Assembly (NCBI RefSeq): GCF_014218805.1
Contig: NZ_JACJUV010000001.1
Span: forward strand, 1,996,501 to 2,060,500
Source of the DNA: Teredinibacter franksiae
GTDB lineage: Bacteria; Pseudomonadota; Gammaproteobacteria; Pseudomonadales; Cellvibrionaceae
Direction of reading: 5' to 3'
Length of the DNA stretch: 64,000 nt
Below the pieces are notes generated by a model, which saw only the letters and a list, made by a program, of their open reading frames with translations, was not told where the DNA came from and ran no database searches. Within the stretch, counting starts at the first letter, position 1. Each line of letters opens with the position of its first letter. Positions 57,543-64,000 of the stretch are shown in pieces. A program made the translations under genes and the position numbers.

Positions 57543-58049
57543 ATGCCTGAAACCCCAAACCCACCGCCTGAACCCAACGACAAAAAGCTCCCTCCCGAGC
57601 AGCCCAAAAATTTTAAGGGCTGGAAAAACCTGCTCATATACGGCGGAATTCTTGCGGCTTTCTATTTTGGCCATGTAGAAATCCAAACCTACCTCGGCGA
57701 GGCCGCACTCGATAAAGTTGCCCTCGAACGGGTAACCCTAAATGAAGCGCTGAAGCGTTCGGCTGCTAGCGGGCGCCCAGTTCTCATGGATGTTTCGGCC
57801 ATTTGGTGCCCAAGCTGCCGTAAGTTAGACACCCAAGTACTGTCAGACCCGAGCGTTCAGCAGACCATCGAAGCTAATTATGAATTCGCCCGCGTTGAGT
57901 ACGAATCCGATGAGGGTGTTGCTGTACAGAAAAAATACGATATTCGCGGTTACCCTACCCTCCTTATTTTAGACAGCGCAGGAAATGTGTTACGCGAACT
58001 GCCACGCACCTACGACCCAGACGCGTTTAAACAATTAATTGGCCCCTAA
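57543..58049 (+). CDS. Membrane-anchored thioredoxin-fold protein
   Basis: 168 residues. A Pro-rich cytoplasmic head (about 1-22), one membrane helix (about 29-43) and an outward thioredoxin domain with WCPSC (Cys89, Cys92) and the cis-Pro segment RGYPTLLILDSAG. This is the DsbD-gamma/thioredoxin-7 style. It probably reduces periplasmic disulfides. It is 101 bp upstream of the glycosyltransferase, same strand. Confidence 0.83.
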   Translation: MPETPNPPPEPNDKKLPPEQPKNFKGWKNLLIYGGILAAFYFGHVEIQTYLGEAALDKVALERVTLNEALKRSAASGRPVLMDVSAIWCPSCRKLDTQVLSDPSVQQTIEANYEFARVEYESDEGVAVQKKYDIRGYPTLLILDSAGNVLRELPRTYDPDAFKQLIGP

Positions 58050-58150
58050 CCACCAGTAGACACTGGTTTTCAGCGGCGGCTTACATATTTACGCTTGCCT
58101 CGCCCGCGGTCATTTGCGATTCTTCGGCTTCCGTTACCCTAGGCCCACCC

Positions 58151-59437
58151 ATGACCGCTGCAGAACATCAACCGTCGTCCGCCGAGTTGCGACCACTTGC
58201 TTCCGCAAAGCCGCTTAAGATTGCCTTACTGGGTTACCGCAGTGCGCCCCATGTTGGCGGCCAGGGCATTTACCTGAAGTACCTCAGTAGTGCGCTCACA
58301 CAGGTTGGACATGAGGTGCACGTTTACTCTGGGCCACCTTACCCAGAGCTCAGCCAAGGGGTAACCTTATTTAAGGTGCCCAGCCTAGACCTATTTGAAG
58401 CAACAGATCACACCCGAGCACTGCGTGCTCGCCACCTGCGCTCATTTACCGATACTTGGGAGTGGTGGGCAATGCTTACCGGCGGGTTTGCAGAACCCTA
58501 TACCTTTGGTAGGCGAGTAGCCAAAAAACTGTCAAGCAGCGATTACGATATTATTCACGACAATCAAAGCCTCGCCCACGGCCTGCTAAAACTGCAGCAA
58601 AACGGGCACCGCGTGGTATCGACCATTCACCACCCCATTCATCGCGACCGTGAAACCGCGCTTGCCGCAGCGCCCAACTGGCAGTACCGGCTGTTGGTTC
58701 GCCGCTGGTACAGTTTTTTGAGCATGCAAGAGAAAGTGGCACGCCGCTTAAACTTTGTAACAACGGTGTCCGACAGTTCTGCAAAAGATATTGCCACCTG
58801 CTTTAATCGTCATCACGACATTAAGGTGATACCCAACGGCATAGACACCCAGGCCTTTAAACCGCTTAGCATTAAAAAAAGCCCTTTCCGTATTATTACT
58901 ACAGCCTCGTCAGATCAACCACTTAAAGGGCTTACCTGCCTGCTAGATGCCTTTGCGCTGGTGGTAAAACAATTTCCCCAAGCGCAACTGCGCATTATCG
59001 GAAAACTAAAAAAAGGCGGCGCCGCCGAAAAGCGTATTGCACACCACCAATTGCAAAAACACATATCTTTTCGTTCACAGCTTTCCACCGAACAACTGGT
59101 TATGCAGTACAACCGCGCCAGCCTCGCCGCCTGCCCATCTCTTTACGAAGGATTTGGTTTGCCCGCAGGCGAAGCCATGGCCTGTGGCCTACCGGTTGTT
59201 AGTAGCGATGGTGGTGCTTTACCCGAAGTGGTGGGCGATGCCGGCCTGCTAGTGCCGGCGGGTAATGCAGAGGCCCTAGCAAAGGGTATACTGTGCATTC
59301 TACGCGAGCCACAACTCGCCGAAGAACTATCGCTCCGTGCACGCGAACGCATTGTTAACCGTTTTTGCTGGAACCACGTTGCCGAAAACATGACGAACTA
59401 CTACCAGGATATTATTGCCCAAACACCATCATGCTAA
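58151..59437 (+). CDS. GT4-family glycosyltransferase
   Basis: 428 residues. GT-B fold: an N-terminal GGxG segment (SAPHVGGQGIYLKYLSSALT), mid-protein VIPNGIDTQAFKP, and the C-terminal EX7E region (CPSLYEGFGLPAGEAMACGL then PVVSSDGGALPEV). Retaining, nucleotide-sugar dependent. It overlaps the next gene by 7 bp, starting a chain of overlapping genes to 61192. The acceptor is unknown. Confidence 0.9.
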   Translation: MTAAEHQPSSAELRPLASAKPLKIALLGYRSAPHVGGQGIYLKYLSSALTQVGHEVHVYSGPPYPELSQGVTLFKVPSLDLFEATDHTRALRARHLRSFTDTWEWWAMLTGGFAEPYTFGRRVAKKLSSSDYDIIHDNQSLAHGLLKLQQNGHRVVSTIHHPIHRDRETALAAAPNWQYRLLVRRWYSFLSMQEKVARRLNFVTTVSDSSAKDIATCFNRHHDIKVIPNGIDTQAFKPLSIKKSPFRIITTASSDQPLKGLTCLLDAFALVVKQFPQAQLRIIGKLKKGGAAEKRIAHHQLQKHISFRSQLSTEQLVMQYNRASLAACPSLYEGFGLPAGEAMACGLPVVSSDGGALPEVVGDAGLLVPAGNAEALAKGILCILREPQLAEELSLRARERIVNRFCWNHVAENMTNYYQDIIAQTPSC

Positions 59438-60150
59438 CCCTCAAACTCGAAAATTTATCGATAAAAGCTGGCGACAAGGTGCTCGACCTCGGCTGCGGCG
59501 AGGGCCGTCATACGCTGGGTTTGTTTTTTCACTTTCACCAACAACCGGTAGCCTTCATTGGCTTAGATTTAAACCGCAACGATTTAGATACCGCACAGCA
59601 GCGTATCGCCGATTTACCGCTTACCCAGCCAGGTAAGGCAAGCATTTCTTTTATTCATAGCAACGGCCTTAACTTGCCGTTTGCTAACAACAGCGTCGAG
59701 CATATCGTTTGCTCCGAGGTGCTCGAACACATCCCCGATTACGAGTGCATGCTCATAGAAATAAAGCGTATTCTAAAACCCGGTGGTAGCCTGTGTATTA
59801 GCGTCCCAAGGAAGTGGCCAGAATCCCTATGCTGGTGGCTAGAAAAAGCCTACCACCAAGTAGAAGGTGGCCACGTTCGCATTTTTAACGGCCGCAAACT
59901 TCTGCAACAAATACAGCAACAGGGTTACCGTTTTCAGAAAAAACACTGGGCCCATTCACTGCACGCTCCCTACTGGTGGCTGCGCTGCCTGTTTTGGCAG
60001 CGGGGCGAAGGTTTTCTACCTGTACGTCTTTATCACAAACTGTTGGTGTGGGATTTATTCAAAAAACCCTGGATTACCCAATGGCTCGATACGCTACTAA
60101 ACCCCATAATGGGAAAGAGCTTGGTGCTCTACTTTATAAATGATGAATAG
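59431..60150 (+). CDS. Class I SAM-dependent methyltransferase
   Basis: 239 residues from ATG 59431, which overlaps the glycosyltransferase stop and removes a 22-residue extension seen in the longer frame. Motif I is KVLDLGCGEGRHTLG, followed by GLDLNRNDLD, the acidic/aromatic block HIVCSEVLEHIPDYECML, and LKPGGSLCISVPR (motif III-like). UbiE/Methyltransf_11 style. The tryptophan-rich C-terminal part may bind a lipid or sugar. Its end overlaps the next gene by 11 bp. Confidence 0.85.
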   Translation: MLTLKLENLSIKAGDKVLDLGCGEGRHTLGLFFHFHQQPVAFIGLDLNRNDLDTAQQRIADLPLTQPGKASISFIHSNGLNLPFANNSVEHIVCSEVLEHIPDYECMLIEIKRILKPGGSLCISVPRKWPESLCWWLEKAYHQVEGGHVRIFNGRKLLQQIQQQGYRFQKKHWAHSLHAPYWWLRCLFWQRGEGFLPVRLYHKLLVWDLFKKPWITQWLDTLLNPIMGKSLVLYFINDE

Positions 60151-61192
60151 TGCATTGGAAAATAAACTTCGGCAAAACAACGCGCCGCTGAATATAGAAC
60201 TAAACCTGAAATTTTTGCGCAGCTGCCAACTTGACGATGGCGCTATTCGCTGGCACGGCAACGATAAACTGGACCCATGGGACCACACCGAGGCCGCCAT
60301 GGCCTTCGCCATTGCCGGCGAAAAGGCAAGGGCTGAAAAGGCCTACACTTGGTTGCGGAAGAATCAGCGGGCAGATGGCAGCTGGTTGGCCCATTATTTT
60401 GTCGCCGAAGACCCAACCAAAATTGAAACCAATTTTGTTGCTTACCCGGCTACCGGCGTCTGGCATCACTACTTAATTTTTAACGATAAAACCTTCATCC
60501 AAGCACACTTTACAATGGTCGAGCGTGGCATAGATTTTGTGCTTCGCCATCAACACAGCGAAGGCGATATTCAATGGGCAACATCAGAAAAACAACCGTT
60601 ACCTAAAGATGCCCTCGTTACCGCTTGCTCATCCATTCTGCGCAGTTTGGAATGCGCACTAAACCTTGCCCATAGCCTAGGCATAAAAAAACCAGACTGG
60701 CTGGAAAGCTACCACCGCTTGGCCGATGCTTTACTCAACAAACCCTGGCGCTTCGACCGCACATGGGAAAGCAAATCGCGCTATTCAATGGATTGGTTTT
60801 ATCCTATTCTCGCCGGTATTTATTCCCGGCAAGAGGCGCAATTGCGTTTGAAAAAACGCTGGCATGAATTTGTAGAAGAAAGCCTAGGCTGCCGCTGTGT
60901 AAGTGATGAACCCTGGGTAACGGTAGCCGAATCCTGCGAGCTGGTTATGGCCACCCTAGCCGCAGGAAAACAGCAGGAAGCAACGCAGTTGTTTCAATGG
61001 TTAGCGCAGTGGCAAGACACCGACGGTGGCTATTGGACGGGCTACAGTTTTCGCGACAAAGTAATATGGCCACAGGAAAAAACCAGCTGGACATCCGCCG
61101 CCATTCTGCTCGCCGCCGATGCCCTGTACACACTCACACCGGCGTCAAAACTATTCACCACACGCTCAAGTTTTATTGACGCTGTAAAATAG
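60140..61192 (+). CDS. Alpha-toroid (prenyltransferase/squalene-cyclase-like) protein
   Basis: 350 residues. QW-like repeats: FLRSCQLDDGAIRWHG, WLRKNQRADGSWLAHY, FVLRHQHSEGDIQW and WLAQWQDTDGGYWTGY, the pattern of (alpha/alpha)6 toroids in prenyltransferases and terpene cyclases. The catalytic DxDD of squalene-hopene cyclases was not seen. It probably handles or senses a polyprenyl- or glycan-linked substrate made by the neighbours; catalytic role unproven. Confidence 0.7.
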   Translation: MMNSALENKLRQNNAPLNIELNLKFLRSCQLDDGAIRWHGNDKLDPWDHTEAAMAFAIAGEKARAEKAYTWLRKNQRADGSWLAHYFVAEDPTKIETNFVAYPATGVWHHYLIFNDKTFIQAHFTMVERGIDFVLRHQHSEGDIQWATSEKQPLPKDALVTACSSILRSLECALNLAHSLGIKKPDWLESYHRLADALLNKPWRFDRTWESKSRYSMDWFYPILAGIYSRQEAQLRLKKRWHEFVEESLGCRCVSDEPWVTVAESCELVMATLAAGKQQEATQLFQWLAQWQDTDGGYWTGYSFRDKVIWPQEKTSWTSAAILLAADALYTLTPASKLFTTRSSFIDAVK

Positions 61193-61861
61193 CTAAAGAA
61201 TCGATACGGTCAATCGTTATAAACTTTTCACTTACCTTTTCACTTACCTTCCCGCTAAGCTTTCCACTATTCAGTACCGCTTGCATACCAAGATAGGGGC
61301 CTTGGCCACCGTCTTCTGGTCGCTCAAAAATATCGTGTATGGCGAGCAAACCACCGGGTGCAATTTTTTCGGCCCAGCCGGTGCAGTCGTCCATGGCCAT
61401 TTGCGGGCTATGGCCGCCGTCAATAAAGGCAAAACCCAATGGCGTTTGCCAATGACGTAACGCTAGCGCCGAACTGGCCACCACCGGTATAACGGTATCC
61501 TCTAGCTGCGCAAGCTTTAAGGTTTCACGAAAACAGGGGAAGCTATCCATTTGCTGAACCCGTGATCATAGAGCGCTTGGTCGTGATACTCTTCGCCTAA
61601 CTGATGCTCTTCAGACCCTCGGTGGTGGTCAACAGCATACAACGTATTCCCGGAACCTTTACAGGCAAGGCCAATATACACCGTCGACTTACCACAGTAG
61701 CTGCCAATCTCTAGGCAGGGACCAACGGCCTTTGCTTTACCGGCATATTCAAACAGCGCTTCGCCTTCATGGCTAGCAAGAAAGCCTTTAATGCTATGCT
61801 GTTGAAAAAATGTAGATGGATGTTTAAATGTATTTAACCCGGTACCCATAGACGTGCGCAA
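61173..61861 (-). pseudogene. Class I SAM methyltransferase, single-base frameshift
   Basis: The 5' frame (61517-61861) gives GPCLEIGSYCGKSTVYIGLA and YHDQALYDHGFSK, then runs off into a short tail. The next frame (61173-61550) continues with MDSFPCFRETLKLAQLEDTV and FAIDGGHSPQMAMDD-type motif residues (FIDGGH seen), to IAILQRQ-like end. Loss of one A in an A-run near 61548 would join them exactly. Methyltransf_24-like. An alternative start is ATG 61849; the TTG at 61861 overlaps the divergent acyltransferase. A sequencing error or a programmed shift is possible. It is convergent with the toroid gene and overlaps it by 20 bp. Confidence 0.72.
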
Positions 61862-62576
61862 AAACCATACTCCGTTATTCGTTAAAAGCCTTCAGCGTAA
61901 ACTGAACCGATGGCTAGTGGAAAAAAAACTGCGCCCCCAGTTCGACAAGCTGGGTGTACACCCAGCCATACACCAACCACCAACAGTGCAAATTACAGGG
62001 TGCGATATAGAAGCCGGGGATTACCTGCATATTATCAGCAACCGACATCAACCGGTAACCCTCACCAGCTGGCGCAGCAAGCAGCAACGCGGATACATTC
62101 ATATTGGGCATTACTGTTTAATTTCACCCGGCGTGCAACTGGCGGCGGCCCAGTCGATAATGATTGGCAACAACTGCATGCTGGCGGCCGAAGTAACCAT
62201 TTCTGATTGCGACTGGCACGGTACTTACAATCGCATACGTCCGTTTCGCTGCACCTCACCGGTAACATTGGCAGACAATGTATGGGTGGGCTTACGCACC
62301 ATTATTTGTAAGGGTGTGAGCATTGGTGAAAACAGTATTATTGGAGCAGGCTCGGTGGTTACTCATAACATTCCCGCCAATGTTATCGCCGCTGGCAACC
62401 CCGCCAAAATTGTTAAACACATAAACCCCAAAAGGCGCATGCTAAAACGGGAATTTCTTTTTCAAAACAGCGGCGACTACTGGCAAACACAGGAAGAACT
62501 GGAAAGGGCCTTTAATGCCAACAACCGTTTTTTCTATTGGCTGAAAACATTAATCTGGCCCTCGCAAAAAGACTAA
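61854..62576 (+). CDS. Left-handed beta-helix (hexapeptide) acyltransferase
   Basis: 240 residues, GTG start. Hexapeptide repeats from about 90 (YIHIGHYCLISPGVQLAAAQ; IMIGNNCMLAAEVTISDCDW) and the end cap VWVGLRTIICKGVSIGENSI then GAGSVVTHNIPANVIAAGNP, as in maltose/galactoside O-acetyltransferases. The catalytic His is expected in SDCDWHG. It probably O-acetylates a glycan or small molecule made with the neighbouring GT4 and methyltransferases. Confidence 0.85.
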   Translation: MRKNHTPLFVKSLQRKLNRWLVEKKLRPQFDKLGVHPAIHQPPTVQITGCDIEAGDYLHIISNRHQPVTLTSWRSKQQRGYIHIGHYCLISPGVQLAAAQSIMIGNNCMLAAEVTISDCDWHGTYNRIRPFRCTSPVTLADNVWVGLRTIICKGVSIGENSIIGAGSVVTHNIPANVIAAGNPAKIVKHINPKRRMLKREFLFQNSGDYWQTQEELERAFNANNRFFYWLKTLIWPSQKD

Positions 62577-62641
62577 CCGCCCTAACGAAGCCTTTCAGGT
62601 AGCTTGAATTAACCGGTATTTTAAGGGGCTCTAAAGAGTTT

Positions 62642-63247
62642 TTACTGAAAAGCCGATAACTCTTCAGCAACCTCTTTCGCTAACTCTACGGAAAATGCGT
62701 TCAGCAAACTGTTTAGGCTTTTTACGTAGGCCTCCACAGATTCATCTGTAGTTTCACCAGACAACTGTATTGTACCCACAGCAATTTCTTTTTTGCCGCC
62801 TTGTTCAAACAACATCCAGCGTGCATTAACGCTAACAGTACCACCACGGACACCGGCAAAATCGTCGAACACAATTCTAATTTGATACTCAGGCCGAGCG
62901 CGGTTGTCCCAAGGGAAGGCCCACACACTATCCTGCTGCCAATATTCAGAAAGATTACTGGCCAGAACACGCCCCACCGTCGCTTTTAAATTTCCACCCC
63001 AGGCATAAGTACCCGAAACACGTATTTGCTGAGTTTGCGTACGACTAACCACTGCGGGGTGATCGAGGTATTCGGGTAATATAATGGGGCCTATACCGAA
63101 CGACAGCTTGTCGCCAACCAACGGCGTATGGGTTTCCGGCTGCACTTGCGTATACAGGGTGTAGTACTGCGTTTTTGGGCCGCTACTGACGCAGGCGGTT
63201 AACAGCATAAGCAGAATTAAACTGCCGCATAAAGCCTTACTATTCAT
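62642..63247 (-). CDS. pqiC: PqiC-like ABC-transport auxiliary lipoprotein
   Basis: 201 residues. Lipobox LLTAC (Cys19). The domain start YYTLYTQVQ, then LSFGIGPIILPEYLDHPAVV and WGGNLKATVGRVLASNLSEY, fits the PqiC/ABC_trans_aux family, which forms an outer-membrane partner for MCE lipid transporters. It overlaps the pqiB stop by 8 bp, so they are translationally coupled. Confidence 0.87.
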   Translation of the reverse strand: MNSKALCGSLILLMLLTACVSSGPKTQYYTLYTQVQPETHTPLVGDKLSFGIGPIILPEYLDHPAVVSRTQTQQIRVSGTYAWGGNLKATVGRVLASNLSEYWQQDSVWAFPWDNRARPEYQIRIVFDDFAGVRGGTVSVNARWMLFEQGGKKEIAVGTIQLSGETTDESVEAYVKSLNSLLNAFSVELAKEVAEELSAFQ

Positions 63248-64000
63248 CTTTTTCTTTTCCGGAAATCAGGGCGTTAGGGTGGCGGTTAAGTTCATTTACA
63301 AACAGCTCAAGTGCACGTGCAGCATCGCTCATGGATCTTGCCATCTCGGTTAATTCATATTTCAATTCTGAATCCGGCGCTATGGTTTGCTCTAAACTTG
63401 TCATGGCCATCGTCATCTGTGCAAGTGCTGCATTTGCAGAGGCAATGGTGTTATCTAGCTTAACCGCCGTATCGCGCTTTTCGACTTCGGTTAAAATACG
63501 GTTGAGGCTTTCTAGGCTGCCAGCCAGTTCAACACCAATATCGTCAAACGGTATTTTACTGATTTTTGCCAGTACATCCGACGCCTGCTGACCCACCTGG
63601 TCAATGGTGTCGAGTACCGTTGGTATTTCGGAGTAGTTTTCTGCACGCACAAATTCAACCGGCTGCAGATCGTCGATAAACGATAGATCTATAAATTTGG
63701 AGCCGGTAATCAGGCTTGCCGTTTTCATCTGCGCTCGAAGCCCTTGCTGTACCATGCGCTCCATACGGTTATCGACTTCCTCGCGCGAGGGTGATTCGTC
63801 AGGCTGTAGCCGTTCGGGTTCCATCGCAATAAAAACATGCAAACTTTCGTGTACATTTTCGGCGCTAGCCAATTCTACATCCACCACTTCGCCAATTTTT
63901 ATACCCCGAAATTCTACCGGCGCCCCTACTGTTAAACCCCGTACCGTGCCCGAGAATTTTAATCGGTAGTAGTACTTAATATTAAACCGACCTTCCAGCA
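63240..64000 (-). CDS. pqiB: PqiB-like MCE protein, C-terminal part (runs off the edge)
   Basis: The frame is open from the right edge of the window. RLKFSGTVRGLTVGAPVEFR then GIKIGEVVDVEL is the MCE-domain signature, followed by QGLRAQMKTASLITGSKFID and a long C-terminal helical region (about 95 residues) that ends with NRHPNALISGK. The apparent start at 63887 (GTG) is internal. PqiB forms a needle of stacked MCE rings that moves lipids across the periplasm. At least one more MCE repeat and the membrane anchor lie outside. Confidence 0.87.
   Translation of the reverse strand, partial: LEGRFNIKYYYRLKFSGTVRGLTVGAPVEFRGIKIGEVVDVELASAENVHESLHVFIAMEPERLQPDESPSREEVDNRMERMVQQGLRAQMKTASLITGSKFIDLSFIDDLQPVEFVRAENYSEIPTVLDTIDQVGQQASDVLAKISKIPFDDIGVELAGSLESLNRILTEVEKRDTAVKLDNTIASANAALAQMTMAMTSLEQTIAPDSELKYELTEMARSMSDAARALELFVNELNRHPNALISGKEKDE

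Overview
The window reads as chromosomal DNA of a marine or plant-polysaccharide-degrading gammaproteobacterium, most likely in the Cellvibrionaceae (Cellvibrio, Saccharophagus, Teredinibacter relatives). The grounds are a mannan-catabolism cluster laid out like the one described in Cellvibrio mixtus, and typical gammaproteobacterial housekeeping blocks: glnA-ntrBC, secB-yibN-gpmA/envC-ctpA-yibQ, hisBHAF and pqiBC. No rRNA, tRNA or CRISPR was seen.

Layout. 1-1.2 kb: start of an RND efflux permease and its periplasmic adaptor. 1.5-8.0 kb: mannan/mannobiose utilisation. A GH130 phosphorylase, an AGE-family epimerase and a lipoprotein GH5 form one minus-strand operon. They are divergent from a LacI regulator, with three LacI-type palindromes between. 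A second AGE-family enzyme has its own operator-like site. 8.2-10.7 kb: a small beta-barrel protein, an unknown membrane protein and thiI. 10.8-16.0 kb: glnA with a sigma-54 promoter and an NtrC site, a DUF4124 protein and ntrBC. 16.2-16.5 kb: a 49-bp tandem repeat. 16.5-22.7 kb: His-rich exported protein, secB, rhodanese, gpmA, envC, ctpA, yibQ. 23.7-26.4 kb: a Cpx-type envelope-stress module (Spy/CpxP-like protein divergent from response regulator and sensor kinase, with a GTAAA-N5-GTAAA box between). 27.4-28.9 kb: NfeD and SPFH proteins.

28.9-54.3 kb is accessory and partly decayed. It holds two fragments of REP-associated (Y1) transposases, a methyltransferase with an in-frame stop, and a membrane sulfatase gene split by an intact IS66 element with an 8-bp target duplication. 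It also holds a truncated IS1182-like element, an intact Y1 transposase with a tandemly duplicated 5' end, and a dead IS630 copy. In its middle sits one uninterrupted 4039-codon Rhs/YD-repeat gene. It ends in a Tox-REase-5-like nuclease domain and is followed 11 bp downstream by an Imm52-like immunity gene. This polymorphic toxin is the most unusual object in the window: it carries two related inserted modules, one of which splits a MAM-like domain.

54.3-64 kb returns to core genes: hisB-hisH-hisA-hisF, a small membrane peptide and a membrane-anchored thioredoxin. Then comes a compact gene set of unknown product (GT4 glycosyltransferase, methyltransferase, alpha-toroid protein, a frameshifted second methyltransferase, hexapeptide acyltransferase). 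The last genes are PqiC- and PqiB-like lipid-transport components, the latter running off the right edge.
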